Source: Cymbomonas tetramitiformis
Lineage: Eukaryota; Chlorophyta; Pyramimonadophyceae; Pyramimonadales; Pyramimonadaceae
Direction of reading: 5' to 3'
Assembly (NCBI GenBank): GCA_001247695.2
Contig: LGRX02031216.1
Coordinates: forward strand, 18,196 to 82,195
DNA: 64,000 bases
Shown: piece by piece, positions 32,301 through 44,300 of the stretch
Layout of the letters: each line of letters opens with the position of its first letter
Position numbering within the stretch: the first letter of the stretch is position 1
Program-made: the position numbers and the translations under genes
The notes under the pieces: model-generated
What the model saw: only the letters and a program-made list of their open reading frames with translations
The model's database searches: none
Told to the model about the DNA's origin: nothing

Positions 32301-35300
32301 TGGGCAATTGCCAAAGTTGTTGGAGCGGAAGTAGTACACATTCAGCAACCGGTTGCACTGGTGCTGCGAGTCCATGTTGAGCCACCAGCCGCCGTACCGT
32401 GTGTAGGTCAGAATGCGGCTGTGGGGTGGGGGCGCCCAGCCGCCCCATGAGGTCAGGGAGAGCCCGACATCGTGCTGCTGCGCTCGACTGCAGTCCAGAG
32501 CCTCTGGACATGCCCCTGATGGCGAGATATCGTGCCGCAAGGTGGCATAATCAATAAGCAGCCCTAATGTATCCGGCGTGGTTGAGAACCCTGTATACGC
32601 GATAGTCCCCGCCTACTTACACACTCATGCCTTACTTCATACAAGTCATGCCACGAGACATCTTGTAAACAAGTGTACAGTAGAGTGTGTACTGTCTGTG
32701 GCTCGAGGCATACCAATGTCATCGATGCAACACTGAAAATTTCAAAAAGCAACTAGGATCTTCCACATCTCAATGGGCAGGTTACTGAACACACAAGTAG
32801 TGCAGGTGCAAATGCAATCACCATGGAATATACAAGAGTATGCTATTCCACAGAAATATATATCAGATTGGCACTTCATTATGATTAAGACTTTGAGAAG
32901 AGCGGCTACCGACAATAGCGACATGTGACGTTTCTGTGTTTGGACATGATATTTGCGGCGCCCATTTCTTGATTTCAGATCTCCTCTTTCTTGGGGTTCC
33001 AGTGATATGATATGATTGCATCTCGGACGTATGTAACGACACAACCGGCACGAGCAACTGTCCCTATACTTAACTCAAGATGGCCACTCTGACCAGGACG
33101 TGAGTGAGTGCATCTCCGGCATGCTTACTTGCTATAAACCCTAAAAACCCTAAGCCACACACACACATATATATATATACACACATTGAGACCAGGCTGT
33201 AGGCGGCAGCGGGGTGATGTGGGGTGTGGGCTTGGTGGTGGAGGGGTGGCTCGATTGGCGGAGGTGAGCCGGCTCCAGAGACACAGCAGCAGTGCGCCGG
33301 CAGGACAGCCGCAGAGGGGCTCAGGTGGCCCAGTGAGGCTCAGGGAGCAGAGGGGTGGTCTTGCGCGTGGGCTTGGTGGTGGAGATATGGCTCGCGCAGA
33401 TTGGGGGGCAGGGATGAGCCGGCTTCAGGCACAAGGCGGCAGTGCGCTGGTGGTGCAGATGCAGAGGGGCTCGGGTGGCTCAGCGAGGCTTAGGGGGTCC
33501 CATTCTTCACTAGAGAGCTCCGGAGAATCCGGATGAGTGTCCCGAAGTGTGTGCTGAATCCTTTGATCCCCGGCGTGGGTACATAGTGCAGTCTTCTGTG
33601 GCTACGGGGCGCCAAAGGAGTCGCAAGGATAAGCACATACACACACTGTATATGTACGTCGCAAGGATAAGCATACACACACTGCAAGTACAGCGCAAGT
33701 GTGGAGCGCATTGCTCAAGTTCGCGGCCACCTCGCAAGGCAATCAGCGCAAGGGCTCCAGTCACGGGGAGTTGGTGCTGGGGGTAGAAGGCTACAGGCGC
33801 AAGTCGGTGGCGGATGGGCAGGTTTGGATGAGGGCAACCCAGTTTATCATTCTCAGCCCCTTGGGACAGCGCTTGGGCATTCTGGCCGTGGCGTGCCTGG
33901 GTGGGCAAGCTCTCTTGAGACCAGGCTAAGGTAGGGGGCAGCGGGGTGATGTGGGATGTGGGCTTGGTGGTGGAGGGGTGGCTCGATTGGCGGAGGTGAG
34001 CCGGCTCCAGAGACACAGCAGCAGTGCGCCGGCAGGACAGCCGCAGAAGGGCTCAGGTGGCCCAGTGAGGCTCAGGGAGCAGAGGGGTGGTCTTGCGCGT
34101 GGGCTTGGTGGTGGAGATATGGCTCGCGCAGCTCGGGGGGCAGGGATGAACCGGCTTCAGGCACAAGGCGGCAGTGCGCTGGCGGTGCAGATGCAGAGGG
34201 CTCGGGTGGCTCAGCGAGGCTTAGGGGGTCCCATTCTTCACTAGTGAGCTCCGGAGAATCCGGATGAGTGTCCCGAAGTGTGTGCTGAATCCTTTGATCC
34301 CCGGCGTGGGTACATAGTGCCGAGTCTCCTGTGGCTTCGGGGTGCCAAAGGATACGCATAAGGATAAGCATACACACACTGCATATACATATACAACACG
34401 CATGCACTCATACATGTATGATACCCATATACACATATGTAGGGGGGGAGGCATCAGGGTAATGCCGTACGCATTCAGATACCTGTGAAGACCCCCCATA
34501 CACTGCGATTATCCAGGGACTGTATCAGAAGCTCTGCGTCTGGCATGCCCGCAAGTGCCTCGTCTGGGGGTCCATCGGCGAGCACGTTTAGGTTGCCCTT
34601 GCAGTGCAGTGCATTGATGTCAGCACAACGCTCCAATCCAAAAAGCCCGGCAGAGGCCCGGCTACTGGCTTGCACGATAGAAAGTAGTTCCCAACCGCCG
34701 TCTGCTACTTCTTGCTCGCAGTGCCCCTCAGACACCTCGCCTCCACGGTCAATGTAGTAACGCCCCGTGGTGTTGAATCCCGCTACAAGCCAGTTGTAGC
34801 ATGAAAATCTATTCCGTTTATTGATGGCACCGCAGTCCAAGAAGTCCCCCCCCACCCTCTCCCCCTTCCCCCCTCTTGCTCGCAATCAATAAACACAGAA
34901 ACCAATCGAGTAGATTGAAGCAGTGGATGCAATCTCGTCACACAATGATGCGTTGACGGTCTCTGCGCACCAAATATGACGAGCGCTATGCATCTCATAA
35001 ATAAGAGTTCCACACACTCACCCTAGTCAGTAAAGTCGAATTACTGTCCACAAAACTCCAATACTACGAATACAATCATACACGCACCTTTCCGGCTGAA
35101 CTATGATTCATGTGCTACACGTGGATGATTGCACTCAGACATCATGCCACTCCCTGTGGGCGCAGGACTGAAGATCGCACGGGACTATAAATGTGCATGC
35201 ACGATTGCAACAGCGTGGCACATGGGCTGAATGCAGTTGTGGTGACAGAGTGAGAATACCTGTGTGGGCCGCCTGCTGTGGACGCAATGGGCGGAGGTGG

Positions 35301-38300
35301 GCTGGAAGGTGGGGGAGAAGGGGGCAGTGGTGGTTCTGGGGGTGGTGGCAGGATGGAGGGGAACCGATTGACATTTACTTTGTAGGTAGAGTGCATGTGG
35401 ATTGAGAGCTGGTCGAGGCGCTGCAGCTTGATGCGCTGCGAGGGCTGGTTTGGGGCCCCAAATGCATCCATCGCAGCTCCACCGTTCACGGCGAGGTACG
35501 TGCTCCCTAGGAAATGTGGATCGAAACGCACAAGCACGTGGAAGTAGTTTTGGTGGAAGGACGTGGCGCTTTGCGGCATCCGGTCCACCGCGTGCACCCA
35601 AGCTCCAGGGCCCACCTCAAAGTGGCTGGTGTGCAGCGCACTGACTGGCTTGGAGAACACTGCCACCACAAGAATCTGCTCTGCCTCGGTGCAGTCGCCG
35701 TATCCTGGGGGGAGATCGACAAGGGACAAGAACCAAGACACACACGTGAGTGAACAGTTGCTGGCCAGCCATAGCAATGGCCTATGTAGTGATGTTCATG
35801 ACGACCTACATGCATACAGCAGGTATCTACTTGGGTGAGTCTTGGGTGTGGGTGACAAGATTATATCTACATGTCTGCCAGCTGTCACGAGTTAGGCAGC
35901 AGTGACAAAGTGAGGCAGGCCTGAGGCTAAGTAGCAGCAAATAAGGAGGCGGTGAAAAGTGCCTTGATCATCACATAGCGGCCGTGTGCTTTTGGCATTG
36001 GTTGCACCAGGGCCATACACCAAGGACTCTGGAGGCTCAGTGGCTGGGTGAACTCAAGCCCGATTTAATTTCAGAACAATTCAGTTTCAGGAGTGAAATC
36101 ATTGAGCAAAGTAACAGAGATATACCATGCAAAATCGGATCATGCATGGAATGTTGTGACTGCAATATGCGCTTAGTGGGCATTCACCCTAGAGCCCCTT
36201 AAAAAGGATCCGCATTGCCCGCATCCCCACACGCATAAAAGCAGATGCGTGCAAAAAGGTAAAGGAGGGTACATCTGTTACATGCCTGTCGATAGTGTAT
36301 TTGTGGAGTGAAGCTCAACAAGCGGACGGTGGTTGTATTGCGCCATGTCTGCCATCCCGCTGTAACTGAGCCGGACACTCAATGCTGTGGTGTTTTCACG
36401 CCATGGGTCACCCAGCCACACTCTGCCTTGCACGAGAGTTTCCAGCCCGCGGCACCTTGCATCCTGCTCCGTAGACATCACCTGCCCATTCTCGACCTCC
36501 ACGAGGGACCACAGCTGATCCAGATCCATCGTGAGTGCAAAAGGGGACACTGCCCACTTCAAACGAGCTGTGAAGTTCACCCGTTGTGTGCCCCCTCCCC
36601 AGTTTATTTGCTGAGACTCTGGCAGCTCTTGTGGATCCAGGTTGCCGTCAGAAAAAGGTAGCAGCTTGATCTGGTGCGCTGCACCTTCCTCGGTACTATC
36701 AGCAGCGAGGTTGTCTTGGGTTGTGCCACGAGTTTGGGCTTGCAGTCCGCAGTCTGCTTCTACAACGTACATGGCCACCACGAGATCGGCAGGGAGGCCC
36801 TGCGGGCGGTCTGATGTGGCAGAAGTTATCCACACAGAGGCGGTGTATGACCCAAGTGGCGCTTCTCCAGCTGGCACACTGTACAACAGTGTGAGCTCGT
36901 GATGTTCCCCGGGATGGATGCTAGCGCTGGCATTGCCAATGAATAGCCAGGTTGGGGTCGCCACCGTTGATGAAGATGCAGGTTCATCGGGCGGAGCGGG
37001 GGCAGAGCCAATACGCGGCGGGGGCAGATAGAAAGGCGCCGATGCTGGAATGAATGGGCTTGGTGGTTGTGGAGAGCGGAGATGCAACATTGCTGCTGTG
37101 CTGCAAGTCACGGCTTCGCTGAGGTCGGTGGTATGGAAAGTTTGGGGTAACCAGCCTGGCGAGACACCCACCACAGCATGCGTGACAGATACCATTTCCC
37201 AGCTCAACTGGATGACCCCGGTCATGAGGTACAGCACTGCCTGAAATGTGTTGGCACCCCCAGATGCATACTCAGGCACCTCGTGCCACGTCACAGCCAC
37301 CCGCATAGTCTCCAGCCCACCATCCAGCACCTACAAAGGAACGAACACAAACGAACAGTATTAGCATTCATCATTGATTCTACAGCAGCAGCAGTGCGCA
37401 CCGTGCCATTTATACAGTCTTATATCCACCAGCCATTATGGCGTTCTGAAATCCATACCCGCCATTAAGGTCTCCAGTCTCTGACCACAAGTGAAACGTG
37501 CAAACGTGCAAAATACGGTAGGGACGGGGCATGTTACCGGCCATATTCTAGGCGGGGCAGACTCAAATGCAATGAGGTGGCACTGTGGCATGTAGGGGGT
37601 CTCATTCCGCGGAGCTCCCGAGATTCCTCGGAGCTCCGCGGATTCCGGATCAATAAATGTCCAAAAGTGGGTGTGGCCCTGCCCTTTCCCCGGGAAGAGG
37701 GGCCGGACTCCTGAGGCCATGACCGGCTGCCTAGGGCCACTATAGCCACAGGAAGTCAAACCCTGAAGAAACCCTAAGAAACCCTAACTATAGGGTCTCT
37801 GTACAGTGTTTTATAGAAGGGAGAGAAAGGTGTGATCAGATCGGACGGAGCTGTAGAATCAGATCTATAGGGGACGACGATGAATATCTTATCAGAGTGA
37901 TATAGATGAAGAGTGGATGACACGTATCCAAGGGTTTTACACTAACTCTCAATAGCGAAGCATGCCGAAGCATGAGTTGTAGTGCTTGCGAAGCAACGAA
38001 CTTTCGCCTTGCGTGACTGTGATTGGTCGCTGAGTGTCTATTCGCTCAGTGAGCGGACCATTAAGTTTGTGAAGCAGACTGTGTTATTAATGCTTTCGCG
38101 ATACTATCACACCTGATTTCCAAAAGGAGGGGCTGGAGAGCCATTGAGATCGCCAGGGAGTGCCTCAGGGGGGATGGTGGGTCGGTGCAGCTTGGGGAGG
38201 TGGCAGGCAGGAGAGAGCGGGGCAGCAGGCAGGGATGCTGGTGTGCTCGGTAACCGGGTGCTCAATGGGATCCGTGAGGAGCAGACGATCTCTAACGGAG

Positions 38301-41300
38301 CATTTCCGGCGAGGCCATGCCGATGCATCGCAGCCCTTGCTGTCAGCGGCGGGGCTAACGCGGCGCCCGGAGCAGAGCTGTGGGCTCATCCTTGCGGAGT
38401 CGGGCCTGCGCCAACCCCGGGATCGAGGTGGGGGCTAACGCGGCGCCCTGAGCAGAGCTGTGGGCCTGCTTGCCCAAGGATCGAGATGGGGGCTTGTGAG
38501 GCTGCCTATGCTCAGCACTGTGGGCTCATCCTTGCAGTGTCAGGCCTGCGCCAACCCTGGGATTGAGGTGGGGGCTCATCCTTGCTTGCGGGTCGGGCCT
38601 GCGCCAACCCCTGGATTGAGGTGGGAGCGCTGTGCACCGGCCCAGGAGGGAGGGGGCGGTGGGAACAAGGGTGATCGGCGGGCAGAGGGGCAGCCCGGAG
38701 TCGGGGGGTTGATGGGGGACCTGGAGGGGCTGGAAGAGGCGGGGTGAGCATGGCTGCGGGGATTGGGTGTGGGTGGGTGCGCTGTCAGCGCCGCCTTCCC
38801 TGACGGTTCCTGAGAAGGACTGGTCACCATGAGACTGAGTGTGTGATGGTCGCACTTCGCACGATGTGGGTGGGCACGGAGGACGTCGAGGCATACAAGG
38901 CATTCTGTTTGCTCCGGCGCCCGGTCCTCCAGCCGGTCCGGTGAGGAACGAAGAAGGGTGTGGCACAGATCATCAAGGAGCGGTGGACCCGCTTCCTGCG
39001 TGGTGAGTGGGAGGGGCACAGGGGCTGCATGCGGAAGCGCCAGAGGATCAACGAGCTGGGGCCGAGGCGGCGGATGAGGAACGGATGCTCCGAGATGTGG
39101 TGCGGTTAGTGGAGGTAGGGCAGCTGGGAAAGGCCGCAAAGAGGCCAGAATTGGCCAAGCTGGCACCGGCAACGAACGAGATGCTGCGGTAGCTAGACGG
39201 AGCGGTTGCACCCGGCAAGGACGGGTAGGCGGCACAATGTTGGAGGGGATCGCCGGCGGGATCTTCAGGAGCAGGCGCTCGAGCCGGATGAGAAGACGTT
39301 ATTCGATGATGTGATGCGTAACGTGCCGCGGGCCTCGGGCCTAGGCAGCTCCCAGTGGCGCTGGGAACAATTTTGGGCGGTCCATGTCTCTCGTGGGCGG
39401 GATGCACAACTGTCGGTTAGAGACTGTGTGCAACCATCTGGCAGCGGGCCAAGCCCCTGCAGGGGTGCAGGAATGGTTAGCAGCAGGCGCGCGGTTGGTG
39501 GATGGCGTTGCTGAAGGGCGACCTCGGCGTCAACGTCCGGCCCATTGCGTGTGGTGAGGTTCTGCGGAAGCTCGTGGCAAAGGTCATCTGCAGGCAGCGT
39601 GCGAAAGCCTTCAGGGGTCGAGTTTGTGGACGGCGGCAAGATGATGAGCGCGGTGGTCTGCGGCTGGACTGCGGGCAGCCCAGAGCGGGGTGGCGGTCTA
39701 TTATTTAGCGTCCTCGGCGTCCGGCCCATTGCGTGTGGTGAGGTTCTGCGGAAGCTCGTGGCGAAGGTCATATGCAGGCAGCGTGCGAAGGCCTTCAGGG
39801 GTCGAGTTTGTGGACGGCGGCAAGATGATGAACGCGGCGGACTGCGGGCAGGCAGCCCAGAGCGGGGTGGCGGTAAAAGGAGAGGCAAACCTGGGGGTCC
39901 ACACTGTTCAGGCGGCCCTAGACCGGCACCCGGAGTGGGTCTACGTCGAGGCGGATGCCAAGAGTGCCTTCAATGCATTGCTCCGCGAGGCGGTGCTTGA
40001 GGCTATCGAGCAGAACTTCCCGGAGCTGTGGGCATGAATAATAAAACCTTTGTTATAGGGTTGAGGCGAACCTTGCATTTCGGCTGGGGGGAGTTGATGG
40101 CTCGGTGATGCAGTTTGTGAAGTCAAATGAGGGCACATGGCAGGGAGACCCCATCCACCCACGCTCTTGCAGAGTGCAGACAGTGCTGGAGCGGGTTCAG
40201 GACGAGAGACATCCTGCCTGGTGTGGTCATTATCTCTGCCTACTTGGATGACGCTTTCTTTATGGGTCCTCCGATTGTTGCGGCGCTCGCATATGGAACT
40301 TATATGGAAGAGGAGGCAGTGGCGATTGGCCTGGATATTCAGTCAATGAAGTCGGCGGCTTTCTCGCCTGAGGGAGACGCCAGTTGCTTCGCAGATGGGA
40401 TGCTAGGTGCTGTCGGAGGCGATGGGGCTGCGGGCTGATTGAGGAGGCAAGAGGAGAAAATTAGCATTTGCCACAGGTGCCAAAGGCAGACGACGTCAAG
40501 AAGTTGAGTGATTACAGCAGTTCACAAAAGCGTGCCCAACGGGTCTATGCTACTGTCCTCCACTCTGCGGATTGGGTTTGGCTGGCTGGGCATGTGCGAT
40601 GTGCCTCGGCTCCCCTGGCTTTTCCCGGTGACCTACGAGAGCCTTGGGCCGGCATTCTTGAGGGGTGTTCCGTGCTGCCCAGCCTCAAAGCACAGTTTGG
40701 TAGAATACCAGGTGGCCCTACGGCACGTTCTTCATGCGGAGCAGCCCCTCCCTGGCCAGATGGGGGAGTGCCCTGATTGGGGGGGGGAGCTGGATCCCAC
40801 GGGAACGCACTTGTCGGCATGCAAGGGGGGAGCGAGGACCAGTGGCGGAAACTGGCACTCACCACAAACTGCAAATACTGCAGAGGGTGCTCTTCGAAGT
40901 GGCCAAGTCTGCTTATCTGTTGGCATCTGCGTTGCATCACGGGCCACCTCGCTGACAGCCAAACCACTGCCCGGACGTGACAGTGCTGGATGCGGAGGCA
41001 GGGACCAGGTCAGCATGTGACCAGGCCAGCATGTGCTGTTTAATGTGGCCACAGCACGGCCGATGTCGGAAGCAACCGGCCATGATGGCTCCGGGGGCAA
41101 GGAATGGGGGAGAGCAAGGTGGTAATATATGGGGATGTGCGCCCGCACCACTTGGTACCTTTCGGAGCCTGTGCAGGTGTACGGGGGGCTAGGGCCTGGG
41201 CGGGCGTATGGATTCCTGCGGAAGACGCAGCGGCGCTTCAGGGAGCGGCGGTACATGGCCGAGAACGTGGGAGAAGGAGAGCTGGTGGATGGCAATGGAG

Positions 41301-44300
41301 CCGAGGACGGGGACGAAGAGGCGGTACGCGGCAGTACCGTGGGATGGAAAGAGAAGTGGATCCGGCTGCTCTTTTTTGTGCTTGCGTGAGGGGTCGCAGG
41401 GCTGATCATCAGGCGGGCTGTGAGGCGGTGCCCGGCCGAAGGTGGCCGGCGCTGGGCTGGTGGAAGACGTGTGAGAGGAGGCATGGGCCCGGACCTGGAT
41501 CGGGGCGAGGAGGCTCGACGAGAGGAGGTGCGAAGGTTGGCGCTGATGGGCAGGGCTTGTGAGGACGCGGTTGAGGAGACGGACTTTGCCACACAGGATC
41601 CGCATGGCGGCGGGATGCGCAAATCTGGGGGAACGCAGCGTGAGCAGTCTGGGCAGGTTTATGGTGGAGCAGGCGAGGGAGGCGCGATGGCATCGAGGCT
41701 TTTGGAAAGAGCGGCATGGAGGGTGCGCGGCAGGAGGCAGAGCATCTGCGGATAGCGGGGGGTGAAGGAGAGGGCACCGCCGAGGCTCAGTCCGCGGGCG
41801 CAGGCGGGCAAAACCAAGCGGCATCGAGCGTCCAGGATATCTTGGCAGAGCGTGATGACCTCTCATCGCCGGGCCCAGAGAGCGGGGTCTGGACTCAAAA
41901 GCAGAGCGGGGCCGCACCAGAGCAGGTGATGGCGGGCCTTGCTGGCCGAGGAAGGGGTGGCCACTTTGATGGGAGCGAACAGGCGGGTGGCCAGCCTTCT
42001 TTTAGGGGGTTGTTGGCATGGGGAGCACTGGTGGGACGGGGTCCTGAGATAGATGTGGATAAGAGGGTCATGGGTTGAGTTCACATACACATGCCGGGCC
42101 CCTCAGAGCCCGGGGGCCATCCCGACAGCGATGTCCACTTACAACAGGTTGCACGGCAGCATGCGGTGTCTCATCAGCTTCCCTGCCCACGGGGCGAGGT
42201 TGTTGGCCGTGCCGGAACTATCCGGGACAAGCAGCTGTCGGGAAGGCGACGACCGGGTGGTGAATTATCGGCCACCGCGAGGGCTTGGGACACACAGGCA
42301 ACTGTGGGGATGGGCCCCAGCACGTTGGAACAGTGCGGCACGACAGCTGCAGTGCAAGTGTGGAGTGCATTGCTCAAGTTTGCAGCTTCCTCACACGGTG
42401 TCCAGTGCACGGGCTTCAGTCCCACAGAGTTGGTGCGCGTTGGGCGTAGAGGGTCGCAGGCGCAGATCGGTGACGGGAGCGCAGGATCAGATGGGAGCAA
42501 TTCAGTTCATCATGCTCAGCCCCTTGGGACAGCCGTGTGAAATACGGGCCGTGTCGTGGGTGAGCAAGCTCTCATGAGACCAGGCTCTTGGGCAGGTAGA
42601 GGCCAGTGAGGGCAGCGGGGTGGTCCTGAGCGCGGGCTTAGTGGTGAAGAGATGGGTAGACAGAGCAGCTCGGGGGGCAAAGGTGAACCGGCTCCAGAGA
42701 CATGGCAGCAGCGCGCCGGCGGTGCAGGTGCAGAGGCGCTCCGGTGGCGCAGTGGGGCTTAGGGGGTCCCATTCTTCACTAGTGAGCTCAGGAGAATCCG
42801 GATAGGTGTCTCGAAGTGTGTTCTGAATCCTTTGATCCCTGGTGAGGGTACATAGTGCAGCCGATCCAATATGTTTATGATTGTGATGCCAAAGGAGTCG
42901 GTCCAAGGATAAGCCACACACAAACATGGAGGGTGGCATCGACGAGCTTTTGGAGAGTGTAGCATGGAGGGTGTGCGGCATGAGACAGAGGATCTGCGGA
43001 TGGTGGGGGGGTGAAGGAGAGGGCACCACCGAGGCTTAGTAATGTATGGAGGGGCACCCGCGGGCGCAGGCGGGCAAAGCCAAGCGGCATCGAGCGTCCA
43101 GGATATCTTGGCAGAGTGTGATGACCTCTTATCGCCGGGCCCAGAGAACGGGGCCTGGACTCAAAAGCAGAGCGGGGCGGCCAGGGCCTCCTCGGAGCAG
43201 GTGATGGCCTTGGCTGAGGGAGGGGTGGCCACTTTGATGGGGGCAAACAGGCGGGTGGCGAACCTTCTTGAGGGGGCTGTTGGCATGGGGAGCACTGGTG
43301 GGACGGGTTGCTGAGGGAGGTGTGGGCACGGGTGGAGTTGACACATGCCGGGCCCCTCAGAGCCCGGGAGCCATCCCGACAGCGATGTCCACTTACAACA
43401 GGTTGCACGGCAGCATGCGGCGTCTCATCGGCTTCCCTGCCCACGGGGCGAGGTTGTTGGCCGTGCCGGAACTATCCGGGACAAGCAGCTGTCGGGAAGG
43501 CGACGACCGGGTGGTGAATTATCGGCCACCGCGAGGGCTTGGGACACACAGGCAACTGTGGAGATGGGCCCCAGCACGTTGGAACAGTGCGGCACGACAG
43601 CTGCAGTGCAAGTGTGGAGCGCATTGCTCAAGTTCGCACCTTCATCGCACGGTGTCCAGTGCAAGGGCTTCAGTCCCACATAGTTGGTGCGTGTTGGGCG
43701 TAGAGGGTCGCAGGCGCAGATCGGTGACGGGAGCGCGGGATCAGATGGGAGCAATTCAGCCCATCAACAACAATCTTGGTTGGAAACTTGATCCTCACCT
43801 CATAATACACTTGGCCACCATTAACTGGATCCAGATCGTGGTAGAGCACACTGATGCGTGGGGCACTGAAGTGGTTGTGGACCATGCCATTGTGGGCAGC
43901 ATCTCCGTCGCCAAAAGTGATGTACCCATTGCTCCCAACATGCAGCTCCGCATAGCTCACACCAAAAAAATTGAATGATGGGCTAAGCTGCACAGTGAAA
44001 AAGTCGTCGTCTCCGAGAGGCAGCACTTGTGCATACTCTGAAGAAAAGAAGGACGGCTCGGCCAGGCTGAATACTTCAAGGTCCGGAGAAACGCTACACA
44101 CACTGTAATGGTGCCCATCCTGATGAGGGATGTACATCAATTTGGTGCTCATGAGATCAAAATGAGAGTTAGACTCAAACACCTCAGTGGGGGCAACCGT
44201 GCGATTATCATCACTCGCTTCCACAAAGTCCACTGAAAGACCGTAATAGAGATCACGAGAAAAGTCCTGCTTCTCCTCATCGAAATCTGCTGGCCATGAC

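Larger units (their letters stand above)
37331..43798. other. Intron 5 of the subtilase gene, about 6.5 kb, full of transposon debris
   Basis: It is bounded by GTGAGG (43798) and CCTTTGTAG (37331) on the minus strand. About 40 bases of intron DNA remain at its 5' side before a sharp junction (about 43758) into the repeat family. The contents are a tandem repeat, a plus-strand reverse transcriptase pseudogene and direct repeats. From 37340 to 38340 no feature is visible apart from a short CCTAAGAAACCC repeat near 37770. Confidence 0.75.

Noticed and set aside
33130..33165. Telomere-like CCCTAAA motifs (also near 37770 and 15350)
   Set aside because: There are only one to three imperfect units, interspersed and internal. 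They are not a telomere tract.
43670..43798. Extension of the exon 5 frame beyond the GTGAGG donor
   Set aside because: It reads through 12 intron codons and then into transposon sequence. The true continuation (VLDGG...) is exon 6 at 37330.
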